A stretch of DNA of 64,000 nucleotides from Leifsonia sp. Leaf264. GTDB lineage: Bacteria; Actinomycetota; Actinomycetes; Actinomycetales; Microbacteriaceae. The stretch lies in contig NZ_LMMR01000008.1 of assembly GCF_001422325.1 (NCBI RefSeq), positions 62,001 through 126,000 of the forward strand, given 5' to 3'. Position 1 is the stretch's first letter, and every line of letters starts with the position of its first letter. Shown here one piece after another: positions 1 through 6,672 of this stretch. The position numbers and the translations under genes are program-made. The notes under the pieces were generated by a model. It did not search any database. It was not told the origin of the DNA and saw only the letters and a list, made by a program, of their open reading frames with translations.

Positions 1-680
1 CGGAGCTCGAGGCCAACCGACGCGCTGCTGGCACTGCACGGAACCTCGAGATCCAGGACGAGGCGAGCATCGCCAGCCTCCGGATCATCGACAGGGGTGC
101 TGACGTGGAACCTCGTGAGATGCACCTCAGGCACATGCACGAGGAAGACGGGTCGAAGGATGCCTCCGATAGCGTGGCCCGCGTAACTCGACGCCGTGGA
201 AACGGAATCGGAACGGTCTGTGACGCCCACGGCTATCAGGTTGGACTCCCCGACGCGAATATGGTCCGTCACGTCGAACTCGAAGCGAGTGAAGCCTCCA
301 AGGTGCTCCCCGGCGAACTTCCCGTTCACCCACACGCGCGCGAAGCTGTAGACCCCCTCGAAGCGCAGGATGACTGGGCCGGCATCGAAGTCCTCGGGAA
401 CTACCACGGAGGTTCGGTACCCCATCTCGACGTCCTGCTCGATCTGGAGGCCCTGCATCGCCGGTTCGCCCGGCACACGGATCGGCATCCATCCCGGGCC
501 ACCGCTTTGATCAGTGCCCGTCAAATCGCCAGGAGCAGGGTGGAACCACCACCCTCCCGCAACGTCGAGTACCGGCGTCTCGATTCCCGTCACAGTTTCC
601 GGTGTAGGGATCAATGCCGGGCGTCGTCCCGGCTCGATTACTTCGGTGCTCACGCGAATCCTGTCTGCCTCGTACCTCAT
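1..680 (-). CDS. Glycoside hydrolase family 2 protein (beta-galactosidase/glucuronidase type), N-terminal part
   Basis: The reverse strand reads open from ATG at 680 to the window edge, so about 226 N-terminal residues are present and the C-terminus lies outside. The visible part resembles the GH2 sugar-binding jelly-roll: DVAGGWWFHP near residue 41, then LRFEGVYSFARVWVNGK and a G-G-F-T-R-F-E-F-D-V-T stretch, which are typical of that domain. The catalytic barrel is not in view, so beta-galactosidase, beta-glucuronidase and beta-mannosidase cannot be separated. It is divergent from the GntR gene, and an operator-like inverted repeat at 769-781 lies between them. A role in trimming the sugar imported by the neighbouring ABC system is inferred from context. 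Confidence 0.82.
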   Translation of the reverse strand, partial: MRYEADRIRVSTEVIEPGRRPALIPTPETVTGIETPVLDVAGGWWFHPAPGDLTGTDQSGGPGWMPIRVPGEPAMQGLQIEQDVEMGYRTSVVVPEDFDAGPVILRFEGVYSFARVWVNGKFAGEHLGGFTRFEFDVTDHIRVGESNLIAVGVTDRSDSVSTASSYAGHAIGGILRPVFLVHVPEVHLTRFHVSTPVDDPEAGDARLVLDLEVPCSASSASVGLEL

Positions 681-768
681 TGTTGGGCGGGTCTGTCTTA
701 GGGGATCGGCGGGCGGTCTTCTGGGATACTTCACCGACGGACCGCCAGCGGGACGCCGGACCCATGAA

Positions 769-781
769 ATAATCGTATTAT
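769..781. promoter_or_regulatory. Candidate GntR operator between GH2 gene and gntR
   Basis: ATAAT-CGT-ATTAT is a 5-bp inverted repeat with a 3-bp centre, placed 20 bp before the gntR start and 88 bp before the GH2 start. An almost identical repeat, ATAAT-CCT-ATTAT, stands at 4983-4995 before the sugar importer operon. Sharing of a short AT-rich dyad in GC-rich DNA by two promoter regions of one locus suggests the binding site of the adjacent regulator. Confidence 0.65.
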
Positions 782-801
782 AGAAGTCGAGGGGAGTGTC
801 A

Positions 802-1506
802 ATGACTATGCATGGTGGACGAGGACTACATGGACAGGTCGTGCACGCGCTCGGCGAACGGATGATGCGAGGCGACCTTGTCCCTGGTCAGTCGATCAAC
901 ACCGAGGATGTGATGGTGGAGTTCGACGTCAGTCGGACCGTCGTTCGCGAGGCGTTGAGGGTACTCACGGCGAAGGGTCTCGTCGATGCTCGGCCCAAGC
1001 ACGGCACGTACGTCACTGAACGTTCTCGGTGGGAGCTACTCGACACGGATGTGATGCGGTGGCGCACGGAAGGCGTTCCCGACGCGCGTTTGGTCCGCGA
1101 ACTGGACCAGGTGCGCGCGATCATTGAGCCCGCTGCGGCCGGGATTGCAGCTGGTTCGCGCACGTCGGAGCAGCTCGCTGCCATCGAGGCCGCACATGAC
1201 AAACTCATCGCCAGTTTCGATGACGATGACGAGGCTGCCCATATCGAGACGGACGTCGCCTTTCACATCGCGATTCTTGCCGCGAGCGGGAACGAGCTCC
1301 TCGAGCGGTTCGAGGTGGTCCTCGAGCCCGCAATGCAGGCGCGCCATCGGCTCGCGCTGCGCCACGCCACGACGACGAGTTTCTTGGACAGCCATCGGGC
1401 CGTGTTCGAGGCGATAGCAGCAGGCGATCCGGACGCTGCTCGTGAGCGAATGCAGCTCCTCATCGACGACTCCGCCCGTGACATCGCAGCCATCGTCGGG
1501 GCTTGA
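802..1506 (+). CDS. GntR family transcriptional regulator, FadR/FCD subfamily
   Basis: A 234-residue protein. Residues about 5-70 form the winged helix-turn-helix (sequence around SRTVVREALRVLTAKGLV), and residues about 90-215 look like the all-helical FCD effector domain, with the usual Asp/His pattern (ETDVAFHIAILAASGN, then a late DSHRAVFEAI). ATG 802 is preferred over GTG 796 because GAGGGGAG ends about 5 bases upstream of it. FCD regulators usually respond to sugar acids or other carboxylates, but the ligand cannot be read from the sequence. It is divergent from the GH2 gene and convergent with the importer operon; repression of both and autoregulation are inferred from the shared dyad. 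Confidence 0.88.
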   Translation: MTMHGGRGLHGQVVHALGERMMRGDLVPGQSINTEDVMVEFDVSRTVVREALRVLTAKGLVDARPKHGTYVTERSRWELLDTDVMRWRTEGVPDARLVRELDQVRAIIEPAAAGIAAGSRTSEQLAAIEAAHDKLIASFDDDDEAAHIETDVAFHIAILAASGNELLERFEVVLEPAMQARHRLALRHATTTSFLDSHRAVFEAIAAGDPDAARERMQLLIDDSARDIAAIVGA

Positions 1507-1582
1507 CCGGCGGCGCCAGCCCATCCGCGCAGTCCTGCATTCGCCCATCGCCGTGCTATCGCGCACGCCGCCAGACGAAAGA

Positions 1583-1616
1583 GCGGGTGTGCGACGAGCC
1601 TCCGTCGCACACCCGC
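1583..1616. terminator. Bidirectional hairpin between gntR and the importer operon
   Basis: A perfect 14-bp stem (GCGGGTGTGCGACG and its complement) with a short loop separates two convergent genes. It lies 77 bases after the gntR stop and 14 bases after the binding-protein stop on the other strand, so it can serve both. Confidence 0.75.
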
Positions 1617-1629
1617 CGTCAGGCTCCGG

Positions 1630-2967
1630 TCACTTGTTTGTGACGGTGAAGCCCTGTCCGGTCCCGTATTCCGTGGCAGCGTCTTGCCACGCCTTGAGGC
1701 CGGCGTTCAGGTCGCTCTTGTTGGCGTAGGCCTGACCGACCGTGTCGCCGAAGATGCTGTTGGCGTAGGTCTGGAAGGGAAGGTAGCTCCATCCGGGAAC
1801 GACATCCTTCGATGCCTGCACCAAGACCTCGTTGATCTTCTGCCCGCCGAAGTAGTCGCTCTGGTAGTTCAGGAACTCATCCGACTCGAGGTCAGCGACC
1901 GTGGACGGGAAGCCGCCCTCGGCGGCGTGGATGGCTGCGCCTTCCTTGCCGTTCAGGAACTCCATGAAGCCGTACGCGACGAGCTTGTTCTTGCTCTGCT
2001 TGATCAGCACGTCTCCGCCGCCGCCGTTCTCGGCTGACGCCGGCTTCCCGTCGTACGTCGGGATCGGTGCAACGCGCCACTTGCCGGCGGCGTCCGGGAC
2101 TCCGGACTCCAGGTTTCCAGGCATCCACGCTCCAGTGACGAGAGTGGCGATCGATCCGTCGCCGAGAGCCTTGTACCACTCATCGCTCCATGAACCGATG
2201 GGGGCGACGAGGTCGTCCTGGATCATCTGGTTCCACAGGGACGTCCACTTGTTCGTGCCGGCATCGTCGAAGTTGATGTTGACGTTCTCGCCATCCGTGG
2301 AATACGGCTTCCCACCGGCCTGCCAGATCATGCTCTGGGTGAATCCGGGGTCTCCCAGGTCGTTGGCGATGTAGTGCGTGGGATCGGCGGCGTGAATGGT
2401 GCGCGCGGCGGCGAGATACTCATCCCACGTCTTCGGCACCTCGATGCCCAGCTTCTCGAAGACATCGGCGCGGTAGAACATCGCCATGGGGCCCGAGTCC
2501 TGAGGCAGGCCGTAGATCCCGCCATCGATCGCGACGGAACTCCATGTGCCGGTGGTGTACTGATCCTCCAGATCGGCCGCTCCGTAGTCCGTCAGGTCGA
2601 CGAGAGAATCCGAGAGCGCGAACTGCGGGAGCGCGTAGTACTCCATCTGCGCCACGTCGGGGGCGCCGGAGCCGGCCTTGATGGCGTTCTGCAGCTTCAC
2701 ATAGTGGTCGTTTCCGGTGCCGACGTTCTCGAGCTTCACGGTCACCTTCGGGTACTTCTTCTCGAATGCCGCGACGATGCTCTTCATCTGAGGAGTCCAG
2801 CTCCACACCGTGATGGTGCTCTCCTTCTGGAGTGCCGCATCGATCTGCTCCTGGCTGGCTCCGGAGCTATCCGAACCGGAAGACGATGAGGAACAGGCGG
2901 CCAGGGATCCGGCGAGGGCAGCCGCGAGAGCGACTCCAACCCACCGACGGGCTGTGCGATGAATCAT
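1630..2967 (-). CDS. Sugar ABC transporter substrate-binding lipoprotein
   Basis: A 445-residue extracytoplasmic binding protein of the family 1 carbohydrate type. The signal peptide has an Arg-rich start, a hydrophobic stretch and a lipobox LAAC with the acylated Cys at residue 25, followed by a Ser/Gly linker. The mature part has WSWTPQMKSIVAAFEKKYP and later motifs usual in maltose/multiple-sugar binding proteins. ATG 2967 is chosen because it starts the signal peptide and AAAGG lies upstream; a longer open frame through the permease gene is only frame read-through. It is the last gene of the importer operon. The sugar is unknown. Confidence 0.92.
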   Translation of the reverse strand: MIHRTARRWVGVALAAALAGSLAACSSSSSGSDSSGASQEQIDAALQKESTITVWSWTPQMKSIVAAFEKKYPKVTVKLENVGTGNDHYVKLQNAIKAGSGAPDVAQMEYYALPQFALSDSLVDLTDYGAADLEDQYTTGTWSSVAIDGGIYGLPQDSGPMAMFYRADVFEKLGIEVPKTWDEYLAAARTIHAADPTHYIANDLGDPGFTQSMIWQAGGKPYSTDGENVNINFDDAGTNKWTSLWNQMIQDDLVAPIGSWSDEWYKALGDGSIATLVTGAWMPGNLESGVPDAAGKWRVAPIPTYDGKPASAENGGGGDVLIKQSKNKLVAYGFMEFLNGKEGAAIHAAEGGFPSTVADLESDEFLNYQSDYFGGQKINEVLVQASKDVVPGWSYLPFQTYANSIFGDTVGQAYANKSDLNAGLKAWQDAATEYGTGQGFTVTNK

Positions 2968-3029
2968 GTTCTTACCTTTCACTTCGATGTGATGAGCAGG
3001 ACTGCTCGGGGTAGTCAGCAGCGAATGCC

Positions 3030-3977
3030 TCACTGCTTGACGCTTCCTGCCGCGAGACCTGACTGCCAGTAGCGCTGGAGGAAGAGGAATGCGGCGATGA
3101 TCGGGATGATGGTGAGCAAGGAGCCGGTGATGACCAGGTTGTAGATGGCGTCGCCACCGACGGTTGATGCCTGAGCACTCCAGGACTTGAGCCCCACGGT
3201 CAGCGGATACCAACTGGAGTCGCTCAGCATGATCAGGGGGAGGAAGTAGTTGTTCCACGTCGCCACGATGGTGAAGAGGAGCACGGTGACGAAGCCCGGC
3301 GCCAGGAGGCGTGCCGAGACGGTGAAGAACGTGCGAAACTCTCCTGCTCCGTCGATCCGTGCCGCTTCCAGAATCTCCGTCGGGACGGCATCGACCGCGT
3401 AGACCCAGATCAGGTAGAGCCCGAACGGGCTGATCAGCGACGGCAGGATGATCGACCAAGGCGTGTTGGTGAGCTGGAGCTGGCTGAACATCAGGAAGGT
3501 CGGTACGGCCAGGGCGGTTCCGGGGATGGCGACTGCGCCGAGGACGACAGCGAACACGGCACGCCTCCCCGGGAAGTCGAACTTGGCCAGCCCGTAGCCC
3601 GCCAGCGTCGCGAGCAGCGTGGCGCCGCCGGCCCCGATGACGACGTAGAAGAGGGTGTTTCCCAACCAGCGGATGAAGATGCCGTCGTTGTAGGTGAGGG
3701 TCTCGACGATGTTGTCCCACAGCGCGAACTTGCCCGAGAACCAGAGGCCGAAGGTGGAGAACAGGTCGTGCTGGGTCTTGGTCGAATTGACCACCAGCCA
3801 GAACAACGGGAGGAGCGCATAGATCGCAAGGACACCCATCACGATTGTGAGGATGATGGACTTCCGCTCCGTGCGCCCGCGGGAAGCCCGCGCAAGGGCC
3901 GGAGGGCGACGGAACGGGACAACTCGGGGTTCCGGGGCCGTCTCGATCTGGAGCATGGCCTGTGTCTCGGTGGTCAT
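3030..3977 (-). CDS. Carbohydrate ABC transporter permease, MalG type
   Basis: A 315-residue inner-membrane permease with about six transmembrane helices, beginning around residue 40 (SIILTIVMGVLAIYALLPLFW). The EAA loop that docks the ATPase is visible as EAARIDGAGEFRTFF. Its ATG overlaps the stop of the upstream permease by four bases (ATGA), so the two are translationally coupled. As in many actinobacterial sugar importers, no ATPase gene is present; a shared MsiK/MsmK-type ATPase encoded elsewhere is the likely partner (inference from the family). Confidence 0.92.
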   Translation of the reverse strand: MTTETQAMLQIETAPEPRVVPFRRPPALARASRGRTERKSIILTIVMGVLAIYALLPLFWLVVNSTKTQHDLFSTFGLWFSGKFALWDNIVETLTYNDGIFIRWLGNTLFYVVIGAGGATLLATLAGYGLAKFDFPGRRAVFAVVLGAVAIPGTALAVPTFLMFSQLQLTNTPWSIILPSLISPFGLYLIWVYAVDAVPTEILEAARIDGAGEFRTFFTVSARLLAPGFVTVLLFTIVATWNNYFLPLIMLSDSSWYPLTVGLKSWSAQASTVGGDAIYNLVITGSLLTIIPIIAAFLFLQRYWQSGLAAGSVKQ

Positions 3978-4885
3978 TTGACGCCCTTCCGGGAGCCTGA
4001 CAGCTGCACGACATATGCGATGAGCATCGTGATCAGCCCCATGATGATTGCGATCGCTGCCGAGTAGTTGTACTGCTGTCCGGCGAACGACAGGTTGTAT
4101 GCGTAGAGGTTCGGCGTGAAGTACGTCGAGATCGTGTTGGGAGCGAGAGCTTGGAGGATGCTCGGCTCATTGAAGAGCTGGAAGCTCCCGATCACGGAAA
4201 AGATGGCGGCGATGATGATGGCACCGCGGATGGCTGGGATCTTGATGTGCCGGATGACCCGTCCCGCGCCGGCGCCGTCGAGTGCGGCTGCCTCGTAGAG
4301 GTCGGTCGGGATGATGCGCAGTGCGGAGTAGAAGATGAGCATGTTGTAGCCGACGAACTCCCACGTGACGATGTTCCCGATGGAGGCGAGCACCCAACTG
4401 CCGGAAAGTGGTGCCGGAAGTTCGATGCCGAAGAATGTGTTCAGGTTGCCGACGAGCCCGAAGCGTGTTCCATAGATGAACCCCCACATGAGAGTTGCCA
4501 CGACCGCCGGGACCGCGTACGGCAGGAACAGCGAGATTCGGAAGAACGACGACAGATGCAAACGAGCACTGTCGATGGCCAGTGCAGCAGCGAGTGCGAT
4601 CACGAGCATGATCGGCACCTGGACGATCAAGAAGATGAGCACCCGACCGAATGCGTCCCAGAACTTCGGGTCAGCAGCGGCCTCCAGGTAGTTCTGCAGT
4701 CCGACAAAACTCGTGCCGCCGATGAGCTGGTCCCTGAACAGGCTCAGTCCGATCGAGTACACAACAGGCGCCACGAGGACCAGGGCGAACACGGCCAGGA
4801 AGGGGGCCACGAACGCCCAACCTGTCCAATTCCGTCTGTCGCGCCGAATCACCTGGACGGGTCGTGATGGTGACGTCACTGTCAT
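3974..4885 (-). CDS. Carbohydrate ABC transporter permease, MalF type
   Basis: A 303-residue permease with about six transmembrane helices, starting with WAFVAPFLAVFALVLVAPVVY. The EAA loop reads EAAALDGAGAGRVIRHIKI. ATG 4885 is preferred to the TTG at 4900 because GAAGGA sits about seven bases before the ATG. It is the first gene of the operon permease-permease-binding protein, read leftward from a promoter region that carries the dyad at 4983-4995. Confidence 0.92.
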   Translation of the reverse strand: MTVTSPSRPVQVIRRDRRNWTGWAFVAPFLAVFALVLVAPVVYSIGLSLFRDQLIGGTSFVGLQNYLEAAADPKFWDAFGRVLIFLIVQVPIMLVIALAAALAIDSARLHLSSFFRISLFLPYAVPAVVATLMWGFIYGTRFGLVGNLNTFFGIELPAPLSGSWVLASIGNIVTWEFVGYNMLIFYSALRIIPTDLYEAAALDGAGAGRVIRHIKIPAIRGAIIIAAIFSVIGSFQLFNEPSILQALAPNTISTYFTPNLYAYNLSFAGQQYNYSAAIAIIMGLITMLIAYVVQLSGSRKGVK

Positions 4886-4920
4886 CGTCGAATCCTTCAA
4901 CTCGGGTGGTGGAGCCCTCT

Positions 4921-4952
4921 GCGGGAACCGGAGGCACCGGCAGGGTTCCCGC
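4921..4952. repeat. Inverted repeat in the leader of the sugar importer operon
   Basis: GCGGGAACC and its exact complement GGTTCCCGC flank a 14-base loop. The structure would form in the 5' leader of the importer mRNA, ending about 36 bases before the first start codon. It could affect mRNA stability or translation; no known riboswitch fold is recognised. Confidence 0.45.
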
Positions 4953-4982
4953 CTCTATCGTCGAGCCTAGCTCTTTAATCTG

Positions 4983-4995
4983 ATAATCCTATTAT
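4983..4995. promoter_or_regulatory. Candidate GntR operator before the sugar importer operon
   Basis: ATAAT-CCT-ATTAT differs from the repeat at 769-781 only in the middle base of the 3-bp centre. It lies about 97 bases before the first permease start, in an AT-rich patch that probably holds the promoter. The match supports one regulator controlling hydrolase and importer. Confidence 0.65.
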
Positions 4996-5346
4996 TAGCC
5001 TAAATGGGTGCGAAATTCCAATCACACCCGTCCGGCTCGAAGCGTCGAGTGGCGATGATCAGGGATAGTGGCCGGGCTACTGACAATTGACCGCGAGAGG
5101 GCAGGGAGCCACACCGCATCGCAATGAACCCTCATGCGAGTCTCGACCCGCGACCCTTGCCCGCTTCGGCGAGGTTGCCCTTGACTAGAAGGATCGCGAC
5201 GATCGCGAGGATGCGTCAGAGGTAGTTGAACACACCGGCGACGGTGAGGATATCTTCATCGCCGCGTTCGTACCGTGGCCCGCTGATGGCGGCGTGCAGC
5301 AGCGCGTCCGCGAGCTGATCGGCGGGTGCTGCGACTCGAACAGTGA
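4996..5346. other. Stretch without a convincing complete gene; possible reverse-strand 3' remnant
   Basis: No complete gene is seen. On the reverse strand the last ~40 codons before a stop at 5219 (ending RYERGDEDILTVAGVFNYL) have GC-rich third positions like real coding sequence, but no start or known domain is found upstream, where a hairpin and tRNA-Leu lie. This could be the tail of a lost gene. Confidence 0.3.
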
Positions 5347-5380
5347 AGGCCCAGCAGGAGAAGAATCTCCCGCTGGGCCT
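5347..5380. terminator. Hairpin downstream of tRNA-Leu
   Basis: AGGCCCAGC and GCTGGGCCT form the outer stem, extended inward by GGAGA/TCTCC with a 4-base loop. It lies about 65 bases beyond the 3' end of the leftward tRNA-Leu gene and is a plausible terminator for it. Confidence 0.6.
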
Positions 5381-5444
5381 GACCCGGATCATACTGTCGG
5401 AGAAGGGCGAGACCTTTTCTCTGACTTGTTCCTCTGTCTGTGTG

Positions 5445-5528
5445 TGCGCGAGGGGGGACTTGAACCCCCACACCCTTGCGAGTACTGGCACCTGAAGCCA
5501 GCGCGTCTGCCAATTCCGCCACTCGCGC
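5445..5528 (-). tRNA. tRNA-Leu (anticodon CAG)
   Basis: An 84-base class II tRNA. The acceptor arms GCGCGAG and CTCGCGC pair fully, the anticodon stem CTGGC/GCCAG encloses the loop TTCAGGT, there is a long variable arm, and the T arm has GGTTCAAGTCC. The 3' CCA is not encoded (CAC follows the discriminator A), so it needs the CCA-adding enzyme. Confidence 0.95.
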
Positions 5529-5623
5529 ACGCTTGGTCACACCCGAGGGCGAACCAACCCAGTGACATTATCATTTTCTCCCGCCATAAGCCATTTGAGG
5601 CCGATCAGGCGGCCGACAACGGA

Positions 5624-5839
5624 TCAGGGGCGCCGACGTGACGCGAGGCGACCTCCGAATGCGCCGTGAACGTCGGTGCGCGTCAACCGGGCGAGAGCGG
5701 CATCCGCGAACGCCCTGATCAGGTCATCCGCAGGAATGCGCACGAATGGAATCGGCCCGCGCGCTCGCATCGCCCAGCCAATGCGCAATAGGCTCGAACC
5801 CGTACCGCAGGGGTCGATGACGACCCTTTCTCGCTCACT
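5624..5839 (-). pseudogene. Probable 3' fragment of an unknown gene
   Basis: On the reverse strand an open stretch of about 66 codons (VVIDPCGTGSSLLRIGW, then ARGPIPFVRIPADDL and a basic tail) ends at a stop at 5624. Composition and amino-acid pattern look coding, yet an in-frame stop lies just upstream and no ATG, GTG or TTG stands at the front; the first ATG is internal. I do not recognise the family. A truncated relic beside the tRNA-Leu gene is the simplest reading. The rest of 5529-5856 shows nothing else. Confidence 0.4.
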
Positions 5840-5856
5840 ACTTCACTGAAGCCGAG

Positions 5857-6672
5857 ATGGGGGCCCGCGTGACGGACACCACTGAAGAATCATCGATCGA
5901 CCTGCTGCACGGACGCACCATCCGCGCCTTCCTGTTCGACCTCGACGGCGTGCTCACGCCGACCGCCGAGGTGCACATGCACGCCTGGGCTCGACTGTTC
6001 ACGCCGTACCTCGAGGGCCGCGGCGTCTCGCCCTACGTCGAGCAGGACTACTTCGACCACATCGACGGCAAGCCGCGATTCGACGGGGTGCGCGACCTGC
6101 TGGCATCGCGCGGCATCGAGCTCGAACCAGGGACTCCGGATGCCGACCCCGCCGACGACACGGTCTGGGGCCTGGGAAACCGCAAGAACTCGGTGTTCAG
6201 CGACACCATCGCCGAGGAGGGCGTCGCCGCCTACCCCGCGTCGCTCGCCTTCCTGAAGGCCGTCATCGACGACGGCTACGAGGTGGCCGTCGTCTCGAGC
6301 TCCAAGAACGCGCCGCCGGTGCTGGCGGCCGCCGGCATCGCCGACCGCTTCGACGTCGTCGTCGACGGCAACGTCGCGGCCAGCCTCGGCCTGCCCGGCA
6401 AGCCGGCACCCGATACCTATATACACGCGGCAGACGTACTCGGGCTCACCGTGCTCGAATGCGCCGTGGTCGAAGACGCCGTCTCGGGCGTGCAGGCCGG
6501 TGCCCGGGGAGCTTTCGGACTCGTCATCGGCGTCGACCGCGGCGTCGGACGCAAGGTGCTGCTGGATGCCGGAGCCGACATCGTGGTGCAGGAACTCGAC
6601 GAGCTCATCGATGCAGTCTCGAAGACCGAGACGACGAGCTCCATCGCCGAGAACAACAAGGAGAGCAAGTGA
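5857..6672 (+). CDS. pgmB: Beta-phosphoglucomutase family hydrolase (HAD superfamily)
   Basis: A 271-residue HAD protein. Motif I is FLFDLDGVLTPT, with nucleophile Asp28 and acid/base Asp30; motif II is VVSSSKN; motif III and IV are GKPAPDTYIHAADVLG and VVEDAVSGVQAGARG. Beta-phosphoglucomutase interconverts beta-glucose 1-phosphate and glucose 6-phosphate through a phospho-aspartyl enzyme. The gene overlaps the GH65 phosphorylase by four bases (GTGA), and the pair forms a two-step route from a disaccharide plus phosphate to glucose 6-phosphate. A GTG at 5869 is an alternative start; the ribosome site does not settle it. Confidence 0.9.
   Translation: MGARVTDTTEESSIDLLHGRTIRAFLFDLDGVLTPTAEVHMHAWARLFTPYLEGRGVSPYVEQDYFDHIDGKPRFDGVRDLLASRGIELEPGTPDADPADDTVWGLGNRKNSVFSDTIAEEGVAAYPASLAFLKAVIDDGYEVAVVSSSKNAPPVLAAAGIADRFDVVVDGNVAASLGLPGKPAPDTYIHAADVLGLTVLECAVVEDAVSGVQAGARGAFGLVIGVDRGVGRKVLLDAGADIVVQELDELIDAVSKTETTSSIAENNKESK

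Noticed and set aside
1630-4014. 794-residue fusion of binding protein and upstream sequence
   Set aside because: The front part is a read-through frame over the MalG-type permease gene; the lipoprotein signal peptide marks the true start at 2967.
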